From Diplolepis rosae (Eukaryota; Arthropoda; Insecta; Hymenoptera; Diplolepididae), in the NCBI GenBank assembly GCA_030998225.1, contig JAPYXD010000678.1, positions 62,001 through 126,000 on the forward strand: a stretch of DNA of 64,000 nucleotides, given 5' to 3'. Every line of letters starts with the position of its first letter. The first letter of the stretch is position 1. The notes under the pieces are model-generated. The model worked only from the letters and a program-made list of their open reading frames with translations. It was not told where the DNA came from and searched no databases. A program made the position numbers and the translations under genes. Below, one piece after another: positions 11,509 to 22,108 of this stretch.

Positions 11509-12011
11509 TTATGTGCTTCCGGCGCGTAAACTCGTTTTTACGCTACAGTTGAGAGTAACGTAATGTTGTGCATTACGATACAGAGAAATTTAATGTTAAA
11601 ATTGAACTGCGCATGTACCTATTACCATACAGCGGAGCGTAATCTTCTTCTTCTTCGTACAGCGTTGGCACCGTACTGACAAAGCCTTGTACATTTGAAC
11701 TGCGCATGCTCTATTACAATACGCTACTACTACACAAGATTGAGAAATTCAAAATGGCCGGAACTAGTCGTGAAATATCAAGTGCAATGGATGAGAATCA
11801 TGATGAATACTAGATTAGATTCGAGTGTACGCATAAAAAATCGTATACGCACCGAAGTCAAATAAAATAGAATATGTGCCAATGCACACAATTCGGGTAA
11901 TTACGAGACTCGCTTGAAATGCTCGCAGGACTGATCTCGCCTCGGCTTTGATCTCCTGTGAGCATTGTCGCTCGTCGCGTAATAACCCTCATTATGCGCC
12001 TAGGCACATAA
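11509..12011 (-). repeat. R530 copy
   Basis: Minus orientation, near full length (503 bp), from TTATGTGCTTCCGGCGCG to GCGCCTAGGCACATAA. It contains the CTTCTTCTTCTTCG tract, the GCGCATGC sites and the GCGAGC hairpin. Confidence 0.85.
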
Positions 12012-12022
12012 TATACTATTAA

Positions 12023-12310
12023 TCATGGCGAGCGCCATGATTAGAATGTGTTCCTTAAGGCTGATAGAGCCTTAAGTAAATTGAATTTCTTGTTTCACTT
12101 AAATTCAAAAAGAAATTGAGTGACTTTGAGAAAATGTGTAATTCACATCATCTGTAATATTATTATAAAATTGGTTTGAGCTTTTCAGTATCAAATTATA
12201 ATAAATAAACTTAAATGTATGCGAAGAGCACAAAACCGAGCGCGAAGCGCGACGATCAAATCGCGCGCCCTAGGCGCGCTCAAAATTGCGAGCGAAACGG
12301 GCAGATTTTT
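12023..12310 (+). mobile_element. Helentron 3' segment continuing copy A
   Basis: 'gattagaatgtg' followed by the hairpin CTTAAGGCtgatagaGCCTTAAG reproduces the 3' terminus of copy C (34565-34602). The next ~240 bp match 34603-34845, including CCGAGCGCGAAGCGCGACGAT. The terminal GCGGGCA hairpin of copy C is degenerate here (gaaacgggcag). Confidence 0.7.
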
Positions 12311-12315
12311 GTTTG

Positions 12316-13040
12316 TAGACTTCAGGGTTTGGATTGTTTCACCCCCCCCCCCCCCCCCCCCCCCCAACACATTCAGACAGTAACAATCATTTCGGATAAG
12401 ATGTAAAGACTGTGACAATGTAGTTACAAAAGTGACAATCTTGACAATGTCACTCCTCTGTTACTAGTTACAAAAAAAAGACACTTTGTCCTTACTTTTA
12501 GCGTTACCCAGAAACAACGGCGTGGATGTAGTAAGTTCTGTTTCCTTTGGGGTGCTTTCTTGTCGTGAGTTCCCCTATCCTCTTCTCACGTTTGGGTGGT
12601 TGATTAACGTGAGTCCCCTTGCCTCTCACCATTGCTACCAGTGTTACAATCAGCCACGGAGTAACTTCTTCAGCAAAGTTTCTCAAGAGATGGATGCGCA
12701 AGCTCTCCGAATCCTTCCCATCATATCTTCTCTTGTCGCGGGTCGCTGAGCAAAAACTACATTTTTAACATAACCCCATAAAAGGAAATCAGGTGATGTT
12801 AGATCTGGTGAGCACGGGGGCCATTCTAATGGACCTTCTTGTCCAATCCATCTCTCATTGAAATTTTAGTTCAAAAACTCACGTACGATAAGTGCGAAAT
12901 TTGGGGGAGCACCATCTTATTGAAGCCACATTCTTTGTCTTTACATCTTATCCGAAATGATTATTACTGCTGGGTATGTTGGGGGGGGGGGGGGGGTATA
13001 ACAATCCAAACCCTGAAGTCTACAAAAAAAATTCATCCGG
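12316..13040. mobile_element. DNA transposon relic with homopolymer-C terminal repeats
   Basis: 'gtagacttcagggtttggattgtt' next to a run of more than 20 C (about 12343-12365), then 'aatcatttcggataagatgtaaagac', is mirrored at about 12932-13029, where the run is G. The terminal repeats are about 100 bp. Between them lies a minus-strand transposase fragment (12640-12905). The length of the C run is likely to vary or be misassembled. Confidence 0.75.
12640..12905 (-). pseudogene. Transposase C-terminus (IS630/Tc1-mariner DDE)
   Basis: The minus-strand reading contains DGAPPNFALIVREFLN, a stop, then RWIGQEGPLEWPP and SPDLTSPDFLLWGYVKN, then RPATREDMMGRIRRACASIS. This is the D...SPDL(T/N)P..F.LWG block of IS630-Tc1-mariner transposases, with the last catalytic acid in SPDL. 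The N-terminal HTH and first catalytic Asp are missing and there are two nonsense codons. Confidence 0.8.
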
Positions 13041-13510
13041 GCACAGAGTTAAATCTAAGAAAAATCGTCTTGACCTTCAAGCCACCTTGAAAATTGACCT
13101 GAAGGTCATGATGGTCAGGGTAATATACACCTCAACATTTCATCGACTTTTGTGGAGCATCTTGAAAGTTTGTTTGCCCCGAAAAACCAAGACAATTCAG
13201 AAAAAGGGCATCTGGTCGTTTTTCAGAAATTTGAACTCAATTTTTTACCTTTCCAAGGTCACAAAATCCATTTTTCCACAGGTTATATTTCACGTGAAAT
13301 TTCCCGCTCTTTTCAAATCCGCAGTCAAAAATATGGGTTCTCATTTTAAAAAATTGAACTTCTCACCTTGAAAATTGACCTCAAGGTCAAAATTGATGGT
13401 ACGGTCAAATGTCCCCCTCGGTCCTGGTCAACGTTTGTCCGTACCATAATAATAATAATCTTGAGAGTTTATTATAAATTTAATTCAATATAGATCTTTA
13501 CAACTTTAAT
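13041..13510. other. Spacer with short AAGGTCA-type repeats
   Basis: Several copies of TTGAAAATTGACCT.AAGGTCA (about 13084 and 13369) suggest a small inverted or direct repeat unit. ORFs here are not supported by any domain. The last 10 bases before 13522 (TTTTTTACAG) form a splice acceptor for the next frame. Confidence 0.4.
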
Positions 13511-13521
13511 GTTTTTTACAG

Positions 13522-14016
13522 ATGGCAGAAGTATTGAAAATTTGGTCCTGTAATAGAGACAGGAAAGTATTCGTTTTTTCTAATAATGTCATGATAAAGG
13601 AGGTCCTGACAAAGGCAAGTGCTAAATTAAATATTCTCGATACCAAATTAGTTCATGAAAAGGATGAGATTGAATTGGCAGATGATATTGTTCCGCAAGT
13701 TATGAAAAATGAGAAATTCACAGTCTTGCAACAGGAAGAACTGTGGAAAGAGGATGAACCTCAGTCTCGTGTAAGGGATAACAATAATGGTGTCTTACAA
13801 AATGCAAATATTCTGCAACACATTTCCAAAGAATTTTATAATATGAATGATGTTGAAAATAACGTTATCGAAACCGCAAATCAGATTCCACATCAAGAGC
13901 ACAACATCATTGAGGATATCGTGATTCTTGCATTGGTTAAAGGGAAAAAAATTAACGAAAATTCTACTTTACATGGGTCCATTTTGAATTCGTGGTCCTG
14001 TTTTGAATTTAAATAG
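13522..14016 (+). CDS. Hypothetical protein, N-terminal CIDE-N-like fold
   Basis: A 164-codon frame begins at ATG directly after a splice acceptor (ttttttacag|ATG). Residues 1-75 have the spacing of a CIDE-N/ubiquitin-like module: FKVxVF-type first strand (RKVFVFSNNVMIKEVL), a central helix, then LVHEKDEIELADDIV and a final strand FTVLQQEELW. CIDE-N domains mediate homotypic contacts in apoptotic nuclease systems and occur in many orphan arthropod proteins. Residues 76-164 are polar and without recognised domain. A GTAAGG at about 13770 could be a donor, so the 3' part may be intronic. It could also be part of a domesticated or mobile gene. Assigned from pattern only. Confidence 0.4.
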   Translation: MAEVLKIWSCNRDRKVFVFSNNVMIKEVLTKASAKLNILDTKLVHEKDEIELADDIVPQVMKNEKFTVLQQEELWKEDEPQSRVRDNNNGVLQNANILQHISKEFYNMNDVENNVIETANQIPHQEHNIIEDIVILALVKGKKINENSTLHGSILNSWSCFEFK

Positions 14017-14465
14017 AGCAAGGCAGAGCGTTGTACCAAAAATGAATTGGGACAAGGCGTGAGAATATATAGACTGCACAGAATTAGGGTACATAAAATA
14101 ATTTTGCAAATACAGCAGATACAGACCTCTATCCTAATTCATGTTTTGCGAGAGATCGCAAAACTCTTTGAAAGAGCATATTAACTTTTCAAATTTTCAG
14201 CCCTAGGGTTGAAAGTCACTGTTTCAACCCGCTCCACAGTTACAGACAATCAGATTCTCAAAAGAGTTGCTATGCAAAATAGTATACATTACTCGAAACA
14301 AAACACAGCGAAAGCATTTCGTGTGATTGCAGCCCTCGTTTCACTCGGATAGCAAACTTCACACTCATGCAATCGCTCTGTTTTACCCCTTGTAATGTAA
14401 TATACTATTCCAACAATCACTTTGCTCTTTATATATAGGACTACTTTTCGATTAGAAAATCCTTT
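14017..14465. other. No gene recognised
   Basis: Contains GTTGAAAGTCACTGTTTCAACCCGCTC (about 14209-14235), related to the palindrome at 40560-40665. Otherwise unassigned. Confidence 0.4.
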
Positions 14466-14466
14466 A

Positions 14467-14722
14467 AAATTATACGTTCAAAAAATATTTCTACGCTTTC
14501 ATTACTTGTGATTTTAGAAATCAGCAACGTGTTCATAATAAAAAAAAGCAAAAATGCGCCTTATATTAAATATAAGATAAGAAAGAAAGGCTTCAACTAG
14601 AAAATACGTGTTCAAAAAATGTTTCTACGCTTTAATTATTCGTGATTGTAGATATAAGCATGATGTGCATAATCAAAAAAGGCAAAAATGCGCCTTATAT
14701 CAAATATAAGATAAAAAATAAA
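14467..14722 (+). repeat. Two-copy tandem duplication, unit about 135 bp
   Basis: 'cgttcaaaaaatatttctacgctttcatta...aaaatgcgccttatattaaatataagata' (14474-14580) is repeated with moderate divergence at 14611-14712. Confidence 0.75.
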
Positions 14723-15867
14723 TGGTTCTATGAAAATAGTATGAAACTGGAAAAACGTTAGGATAAAGATAATGTACAAAATTATATTTGATAATGCATA
14801 CAAGAGGTTTCACTTCATTTATACGTATTCACTGTTTTCATTTTTATTGCAATCATGCATTAATATATATTAATTAAATGCTGCATTTTAAAATAATCGG
14901 GCATGCCAAAGCGTATGCGCGATATTTCTGTACGGATTTTACATTAACAGTGGAATTTTACACCACACTGTGAGAATACAATGAGCCAGAATCGTCAGAA
15001 TTCACAAACAAGAATTTTTACCTCCCCGTGTAATTTTACTCTTTTCTGCTTATTTTTTATTATTTGTGTAATTTCACATTTAGAATGATTGGTATTTTAT
15101 TACCAATCATTCACAACGGAATTTTACATAGGTTTTTTCGTAGTGCAATAAAAAATTATTCTTGATATCTCCTCAATTGACATTTTAGTTGTATTTAGGA
15201 TTGCAAAAAACGGTAAAAATACTCTAACCGGTTCAGAAATTCTTTTTTTTTCAAATCGAGTCCAAATTTTACAACTTTTTGGCAATAATTCGTAATATAA
15301 TCTTTCAGACTACCAAGTAATAAGCGTATGTTTGTAGATTGGTATTATCTTTGGTAACATGAAATGATATATAACAATTAAAGATTCTCTTAAGTTCCAG
15401 AAGGAAGAGCATTCACCTATTTGATTTTATTTAATATGAATAATACGTGTAAAGATAATTTTGAAAATGGACCTTAAAATTCAAACAAATGGAAATTTAA
15501 GAAAACAAATTCCAGGTACCCATTTAATAAGATTAATATTATTATTTATACTCACATGTTACCACACGTAAACGTTGAAAAGTCGAGACATTTAGAAAAA
15601 TACACGTATATCTCTCGTTATCAAGTCACTTCCACTGCACCCTGCTAAACTCACAATTGCAAAATTATTAGTCTTATTGTTACTATTACTCCTCAAATTT
15701 TTATCTCAACCAGATTGGCGTTTTCTTTATACTTTTTAATGCATGACTTATACGAAAAAATTGATTAGAATTATAAGAAATATATGAAAACAGGAAGATA
15801 TTGACAAATACCTTAGCGTTGGGAATCTAATGTCAAGGAATAAACGAATATTATGCCTGATTAGACC
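14723..15867. other. AT-rich, no gene recognised
   Basis: A short perfect hairpin, GAATGATTGGTA/taccaatcattc, lies at about 15084-15111. No exon-like segment found. Confidence 0.5.
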
Positions 15868-16150
15868 TGCACAGCCCCCGGAATCTCTGGAGTTGAAAAT
15901 GTCACAGATGTTGACCGTTGGCCACCGTGGCGCTGGCTGTTCATGAGGCCGACCTTATACAGATTAGCATTATAGAACATTGAAATTTAACGTTTTTTGT
16001 GAAAAATTGGTGTCTGAAGTGCTTTTGTGTGCTTTTTAGGTAAATTGGAATGGTTTTAACAGTCGCTGATATAAAAACTTAAGTGAAAATGCGGAAATTT
16101 GTTGCTGTAGGTTGCAAAACAGGCTACACGTAATGCTCTGAAAAAGTGCA
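15868..16150 (+). pseudogene. THAP-type element relic (5' region and decayed THAP start)
   Basis: Begins with CAGCCCCCGGAATCTCTGG, a sequence shared with 46659, 18385 (-), 48797 (-) and 24785, followed by 'ggcgctggctgttcatgaggcc'. About 110 bp later an ATG (16089) opens MRKFVAVGCKTGYT and then a stop. This resembles the start of a THAP zinc finger with the first Cys replaced by Val. THAP domains head P-element transposases. The relation to the copy at 46659, also followed by THAP sequence (47147-47296), supports one family. Confidence 0.4.
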
Positions 16151-16273
16151 TTGTTTTGGGGTTTATTTATCATGAGCGCCTTTAACTTATTAAAATTTAA
16201 TCTATACTAAATTTAAAACGCTTTGAATAAAAAAATCAACAAAGCTGACTGACTGAACTTAAGGTATTATAGA

Positions 16274-17086
16274 TAGGGATGGGCGATCTTCAAAAAAAAG
16301 AATTGATTTTGAAATTATTGATTCAACTTGATCGATTAAGCGGTTAAAAAGATCGATTTTTGAATCGATCTTCAAAAATCGATACCTTTTTCTAAAAGTG
16401 ATAAATTTCTGTAAAATAACCTTTTTTTAAAATGTTTTATAACAATTGGAGATATAATTGTTACTTGCATATTTTGTGAATTTAAATTATCAAAATAAAA
16501 AAGTGTTTATATCAATAAAAAAGGAAATTCGGCTTAAAAAACACACTATATTTGCGAATCAGGAACGTTTTTTATTTTTTTAAATTGCACAATTTCTAAA
16601 GCAATGCGTATTATTAGTGATAAAGTTTCTGACATAAAAATGAAGTATTACTACAAAGTTTATAATATTAATATACTTTGAACTTTGCATATCACTTAAA
16701 GTATTATTTATGATAAAATTTCTGGCATAAATATGAAGTATTACTATAAAATTTATAATATTAATATACTTTGAACTTTGCATATCACTTAAAGTATTAT
16801 TTATGATAAAATTTCTGGCATAAATATGAAGTATTATTATAAAGTTTATAATATTAATATACTTTGTATATCACATTAAGGATATTCTCGTGGTCGACCC
16901 CTTGATCTCACTTTGAAACTAAAAAACAGTTCATAGGAATAGTTCATAGAAATAGGAAACAGGAAAAAAAGAAAGGAGAATCGTTCTTAAGATCTAAAAA
17001 AAATATCAATCCAACCGATTAATCGAGTAAAAAATTCCGTAGATTCCGTAGATTCCGTAGAATCGAATCGAGATCGCCCATCCCTA
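16274..17086. mobile_element. Non-autonomous hAT-type element with perfect 8-bp TSD
   Basis: Terminal inverted repeats TAGGGATGGGCGATCT / AGATCGCCCATCCCTA. Perfect 8-bp duplication ATTATAGA at 16266-16273 and 17087-17094. Such TIRs and 8-bp TSDs are diagnostic for hAT elements. The interior is AT-rich, with TCGATT-rich subterminal repeats and a tandem array of about 2.8 units of 93 bp (about 16609-16870). No transposase. Confidence 0.92.
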
Positions 17087-17094
17087 ATTATAGA

Positions 17095-17568
17095 TAAAAT
17101 ACACATAATAAATTATGTGCATGTGAGATCTAAATATCCATTATACTATTATGAAATATAGTAAATTACGTTGATTATTATTTATTACAAACATCTTTGT
17201 TCTTAGTGTTTTCAAATACTTATAAAGGAATTTTATAAATTCTTTATATTTGTTCCTTTTTCAAATGTACGTTCATTCCTTATGTGAAAGTTTTGTTCAT
17301 AAAAATGTAATTTTTTCAATTACTGAGAAGTTTTAAAATATAAAATACAAAGTGTCCTATAATAAAATCTAATTTTTCTAACAAAATCAAGATGATATAA
17401 TTAATACACGTATTAAAATTCAATTTGATGGAATTTCAATAGCCAATTTTTCTATAATAATATGTAAGACTGATATAATATCAATAATATTGATAATATA
17501 AATAAATATTATATTTTTATTTAATAATCACAATGTAAATATTAATTTTAAATTAATTAGTTGAGTTT
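17095..17568. other. AT-rich spacer, nothing recognised
   Basis: No terminal repeats, exon or RNA gene seen. Confidence 0.5.
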
Positions 17569-17741
17569 GAAATTTTTGTCACTGCCTACATTATCGGAGG
17601 ATCACTAGTCGCGTGTCAGATAGGATACGTTGTCGACAGGTGTCCTCGTAGACAATTTCAAACTCTTATATCGCAAATAATGCAAATAAATTTAATATTT
17701 TAAAGAATTTGAAAATCTTTCTGTGGAAAAAATGGCGCTTT

Positions 17742-17813
17742 CGACTGCGCTGGGATACGAGCCCAGGTCTTTCGATTGCCGGTCGACTGCTCTGACCACT
17801 GAGCTACACAGGC
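17742..17813 (-). tRNA. tRNA-like sequence, minus-strand arm
   Basis: Reverse-complement partner of 17948-18019 in the palindrome, with essentially the same cloverleaf. Probably transposon-borne and not a host tRNA gene. Confidence 0.4.
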
Positions 17814-17947
17814 GTCCGACATCTCTTTCTCCACAGGAAGATCTCCTTATATCGCCTAGTGGCTCAGCCTTGCGGCTGTAAGATGATTTCAGGCTGAGCC
17901 ACTAGGCGATATAAGGAGATCTTCCTGTGGAGAAAGAGATGTCGGAC

Positions 17948-18019
17948 GCCTGTGTAGCTCAGTGGTCAGAGCAGTCGACCGGCAATCGAAAGACCTGGGC
18001 TCGTATCCCAGCGCAGTCG
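17948..18019 (+). tRNA. tRNA-like sequence, apparent anticodon GGC
   Basis: A full cloverleaf can be drawn. Acceptor GCCTGTG/CGCAGTC (6 of 7 pairs); TA at positions 8-9; D arm GCTC-agtggtca-GAGC; anticodon arm with 4 paired bases and loop CCGGCAA; four-base variable loop; T arm CTGGG-ctcgtat-CCCAG. Box A (TAGCTCAGTGG) is good and box B (GGCTCGTATCC) is off by one or two. Position 33 is C instead of the nearly invariant T and the first acceptor region has a mismatch, so decoding function is doubtful. It may be a tRNA-derived SINE head or a pseudogene. Confidence 0.45.
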
Positions 18020-18289
18020 AAAGCGTCATTTTTTCCACAGAAAGATTTTCAAATTCTTTAAAATATTAATTTTAAAACGAAGATAACAGAACTTTGATTT
18101 CAATTTCCAGCCAGAATTACAAAGACAATTTTCGCCCAAATTTCAAGCATATTACCCTTTATATCAGTAAAAATTGCTTTAAATAATATTTAAAACTTTC
18201 TAGTTTAATGTGTTGTAAAAAAAATATGATCAAGTAGTTTTTATCCCCAAAAATTTAATTTTTATGCATTTTTCCCATGCATTAAAATG

Positions 18290-18385
18290 AATTCAGGCCT
18301 CATGAACAATCAGCGCCCCTAGCGGCCACGGTCAATTCTTGTGACATTTTCGTTTCGCGGATTACGTGCATTCTGGCTAAGATGC
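18290..18385 (-). repeat. AGCCCCCTG repeat family fragment
   Basis: On the minus strand: CAGCCCCCTGCATCTTAGCC, then GAAAATGTCACAAG, then GGCGCTGATTGTTCATGAGGCC. The same order is seen at 15868, 24785, 46659 and (-) 48719-48797. Possibly the 5' end of a THAP-type (P-like) element. Confidence 0.6.
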
Positions 18386-18750
18386 AGGGGGCTGGACCTG
18401 CAGCTCCTATAGCAGTGTATATAGTGTATAGCAGTGAAACCATCTCTAATGAAACCAAGTAGCGGTTACGGTGCCGTCTTATAACGGCGCAAACGCAAAG
18501 CAGGGACACGGAGTAGAAGAAAGAAGAAATTCATATGATTGACAGAGATGAACGAATTCTTCACTTTTATGATTTTGTGCATCTGCTGTGCATTTTTTAA
18601 AATTTCAACCATATGAATTTGCGCCCCTCGACCGAATAGCTATTACAGTGGTGCATCAAAAATTTTAGCAATATATTAATCTTTATAATTTCAACAACTC
18701 CTACTTTTCCTGCCCCTGCACTGTTTCCAGGGGGTAGGTATACATTGTAC

Positions 18751-19040
18751 CATGGAGACTAGATATAAGGAGACCAATCTCTTATGGCCGTACTTCAAAA
18801 AACACGAAATGAAGTTCTGCCAAGTACTTAGTTAGGAAACTTCCCGATGAGGGCACGTGTGTTCCTTGAGTGCAAAATGGCGTCATCCACGGTTTATAAG
18901 CATCGTGTATTAGACGTCGCCATTTTGCACCCAGGGAACACACATGCCCTCATCGGGAAGTTTTGTAACTATGTACTTGGCAGAACTTCCTTTCGGGAGT
19001 GGATATATGGAGATTGGTCTCCTTATATCTAGTCTCCATG
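18751..19040. mobile_element. P-type MITE, copy 1
   Basis: 290 bp. TIR CATGGAGACTAGATATAAGG, beginning CATG and containing ATAAGG-G-CC at the same spacing as the canonical 31-bp P-element TIR. Flanks CATTGTAC (18743-18750) and CATTATAC (19041-19048) form an 8-bp TSD with one mismatch. The body is a palindrome with AAACTTCCCGATGAGGGCAC, GTGTTCC and GCAAAATGGCG arms. Confidence 0.85.
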
Positions 19041-19048
19041 CATTATAC

Positions 19049-19948
19049 CATAGTTTTAGTTTCCCAAAGTTTCAATTGCCCATAAAATCACCAGAAGTCA
19101 CTATATTTGAAAAGCAGTGTTTGACGAAGACTATAAAATTACAAAGAATGTTGCGGTAAATTCAAATTTAGTAAAAAGGGAAAAGTGTAAATATTAAAGA
19201 AACAATATGGAATCCATGCTTTTTTACCGGTATTAGTATTGATAGTATACATAATTAAACTAATGAAATTAAATTTATTGAATAATACTAAAATATAACT
19301 CGGTAATATTTATTATTATGGTATATAATGTTGTATATATTTAAAAAGGCATATGTATTTATTTCTTAACTATTATTAAATATAAATTTATTATAAATTT
19401 ATTAAATATAGATTACAGATTTCAACAAGTAAACGTACCTTGGGGTAGTGTAAAAAATATCTCACGTTCTGAACGTGAACTATTAATAATAGTCACATAT
19501 AATAACTATTTTTAGTATAAATTAATTCGCGTTTCATAATTCAACCCTTATGTACCTGTACATAAACTGTTTTAAAAACTGAAAAAAAGCTCCATCCCCT
19601 TCTATTTTAAAAAATGTTGAATTACTCGATCTTGTTGGCGTATTTCATCATACGTTTAAATTTCTCAGGAGTAATAAGTTGCTCCAACTGGAAGAAGTAA
19701 TAGAAATAATTTTAAATATGTACAAAAATTATAAACTATTGTATTTTGGTCGTTTACGAACATTTTAATTTATCAGAAAATAATAAAATTGGAAAAGAAA
19801 CAAACCCTAAAATATAATTATTACTGAATGCAGATATTACATGAAAATTAAGTATGTAGATGCTGTGACTAGTATGTTACTAAATAATAGAATCCAATTC
19901 TATAAAGACCTAAGTAATAATATAGAAGATTATCACTAAATAGTACAA
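19049..19948. other. AT-rich spacer, nothing recognised
   Basis: AAACGTACCTTGGGGTAGTG at about 19432 slightly resembles the TIR at 49421, but no partner is present. No gene-like feature. Confidence 0.5.
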
Positions 19949-20353
19949 AACATCAGGTACGAAAGTACTTCACAAGCAGCAAATCACTTAATTAAAAATC
20001 AACAGAGTATCACAAACAAGAAGTTTTCAATTTCAAACTAAAGTAGTGACTAATTCAACACCTTAATTTTTCAACTACATGCAAAAGTAATAAATAAACA
20101 ATTCTTAAAAGAAAAAAATGATTTTATTTATTATTTTTTTATTATTTATTTATTATTTTATTTATTATTGTAATTATTATTGATTTTTTTCTTTTAAGAA
20201 TTGTTTATTTATTACTTTTGCATGTAGTTTAAAAATTAAGGTGTCGAATTAGTCACTACTTTAGTTTGACATTTAAAACTTCTTGTTTGTGATACTCTGG
20301 TGATTTTTAATTAAGTGATTTGCTGCTTGTGAAGTACTTTTGTACCTGATGTT
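19949..20353. repeat. Foldback element of about 405 bp
   Basis: ACATCAGGTACGAAAGTACT mirrors agtacttttgtacctgatgt. Arms continue for about 160 bp (cacaagcagcaaatcactta...aattcttaaaagaaaaaaa) around an AT-rich loop near 20150. Better than 95 percent identity between arms implies recent origin or gene conversion. Confidence 0.88.
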
Positions 20354-20904
20354 TCTTTCAAAACAAACGGTCATCATAACCTACAAATTAATGACATTTT
20401 AGTTTATATTAAAAAATTAAAAGAATGACAAGCGACAAGTAGGTACTCAAAATAAGCGGAAATGAATTTTGCACTTGAAAAATATAATTATTAATAAATT
20501 TATGACTTATTTTTACGCTAGAAAATTTTGTTTCATCAATTTCCCAATGGTTCCCATATATTTCTTTCGTCCAAGACCAACCTAACTTACAGTCTATCCC
20601 TACCACATGGCCTGTGACGTCAACTTGGTTATCTCAATGGGATAATGTTACAAATAATTTGAAAAAATATATTTATCAATAAAAAATAGTTATGGAACTA
20701 TCACAATAAATGAACAAACCCATAATAAAAATTTTAAGCAAAAAGAATTTTAAAAGATAATGATAGGAATAGCTATATGCGCACCCTCTATAATAGCGGG
20801 AGTAAAAACGTCAATAACCTCAAGCGTCAAAATTTGTCCGCTCTCTGCTAATTATTGGCAATTAGTGGATATTATTTAGAAAGTAATGGTAGTGACTGAA
20901 GTGT
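20354..20904. other. Spacer, nothing recognised
   Basis: A minus-strand 65-codon ORF (20606-20409) has no recognisable domain. Confidence 0.5.
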
Positions 20905-21430
20905 CCCTAGCGGACCCGGTTGAGAGAACAGTCATAGAATACTCTGACTCTTCTCTGACCGTTCTCTGACCTCGCATTATTATGGCTAAGAACGATAAAA
21001 AAAACATTTAAAACATTGCAATTATGATTCCGTGGCAAAATTTGAAATAGAAGGCGTGGGAATAAATACAATAATTTTATTTTTCAACGATAAAAACTAG
21101 GAAAACATCATGTACCTGTCATTGAAGGCAGTGCAGTGGTTCAACATTTGCGGAACGTCTCCACCCATAGTAAACATTCACGGAGGAGATGTTCCGCCAA
21201 TTGTGAACCACTGCACTGCCTTCAGTGACAGGTATACGATGTTTTTCTAGTTTTTATCTCTGAATAATAAAATTATTGTATTTATTCCTACACCTGCTAA
21301 TTCAAATTTGATCGCAGAATCATAATTGCAATGTTTTTAATGTTTTTTTATCGTTCTTAGCCATAATAATGCGAGGTCAGAGAACGGTCAGAGTATTCTA
21401 TAAACGTTCTCTCAACCGGGCCCGCTAGGG
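20905..21430. mobile_element. CCCTAGCGG-ended palindromic MITE, copy 1
   Basis: Ends CCCTAGCGGACCCGGTTGAG / ctcaaccgggcccgctaggg. Subterminal GAACGGTCAGAG-type repeats. The inner arms are CATTGAAGGCAGTGCAGTGG and its inverse around a short loop. Other copies: 50129-50696, 52392-52936 and a diverged one at 22538-22985. A fragment of a further right end is at 21466-21499. Confidence 0.85.
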
Positions 21431-21510
21431 TGATTAGAGCAAACAGTCAATAAAACGGTCAGAGTATTCTCTGACCTTTCTCTCAACTGGGTCCGCTACT
21501 GTCGGTCCAG

Positions 21511-21759
21511 TTTCTACATGTTTGTGTCCAAAATACATGAAATTTTCTTTTCAAAATTTGAGGAATGGTCGAGAAGATGAAAACAGACGTAGATAGACTA
21601 CTTTTTGTTCTGGTAAAGGAAAAAAAAATTTTGTGAAATTGTACTTTTTTTAATTTTTGAAACCAAATATTGTCTATCTATGTCCATTTTTAATTTCTCT
21701 ACAGTTTTCCAAATTATGAGAACAAAATTTTATGTACTTCGGACATAAACATGTAAAAA
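21511..21759. repeat. Foldback MITE, TTTCTACATGTTTGTGTCC family (copy 2)
   Basis: Same ends and inner GACGTAGATAGACTAC / gtctatctatgtccattt pairing as 911-1171, with about 20 percent divergence. Confidence 0.8.
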
Positions 21760-22108
21760 CTTAAAATAAATAAAATTTGCTAATTTTGGAAAGATCTTAT
21801 GCTGCACTCAAATTTGAAAATAGTAATTTCTCGAAAAAACACGATCAAAGTTCTACAGAGTTAGCTTAAGTTAAACTTACGTGCGATCGTAAATATGTTT
21901 ATGGTATTAATAATATGCATAATTCTGTTATAAGACTTTTTAATTATATTCTTGACATATAAGAGCATTCATTCATGCAATAATATAAAAATCAAAGGCC
22001 TAGAAATGTCCTCAAGTAACATGATCGCTCCAACCTACTTAACCCACCCTTTTCCGCTTAGTTGATTTGTTGCAATTTGCTCCCCACGACAAAGTTCGGA
22101 CTTTGGTC

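Larger units (their letters stand above)
17569..18067. repeat. Palindromic element carrying two head-to-head tRNA-like genes
   Basis: 17569-17666 is a small hairpin-ended unit (GTTTGAAATTTTTGTC ... GACAATTTCAAAC) also present at 6971-7072. From about 17694 to 18067 the sequence is a near-perfect palindrome centred at about 17880 with arms of about 175 bp. The inner arm is CTTATATCGCCTAGTGGCTC, then a tRNA-like sequence, then an outer arm AAGCGCC/AAGCGTC-TTTTTTCCACAGAAAGATTTTC. A third fragment lies at 50827-50920. Confidence 0.85.
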
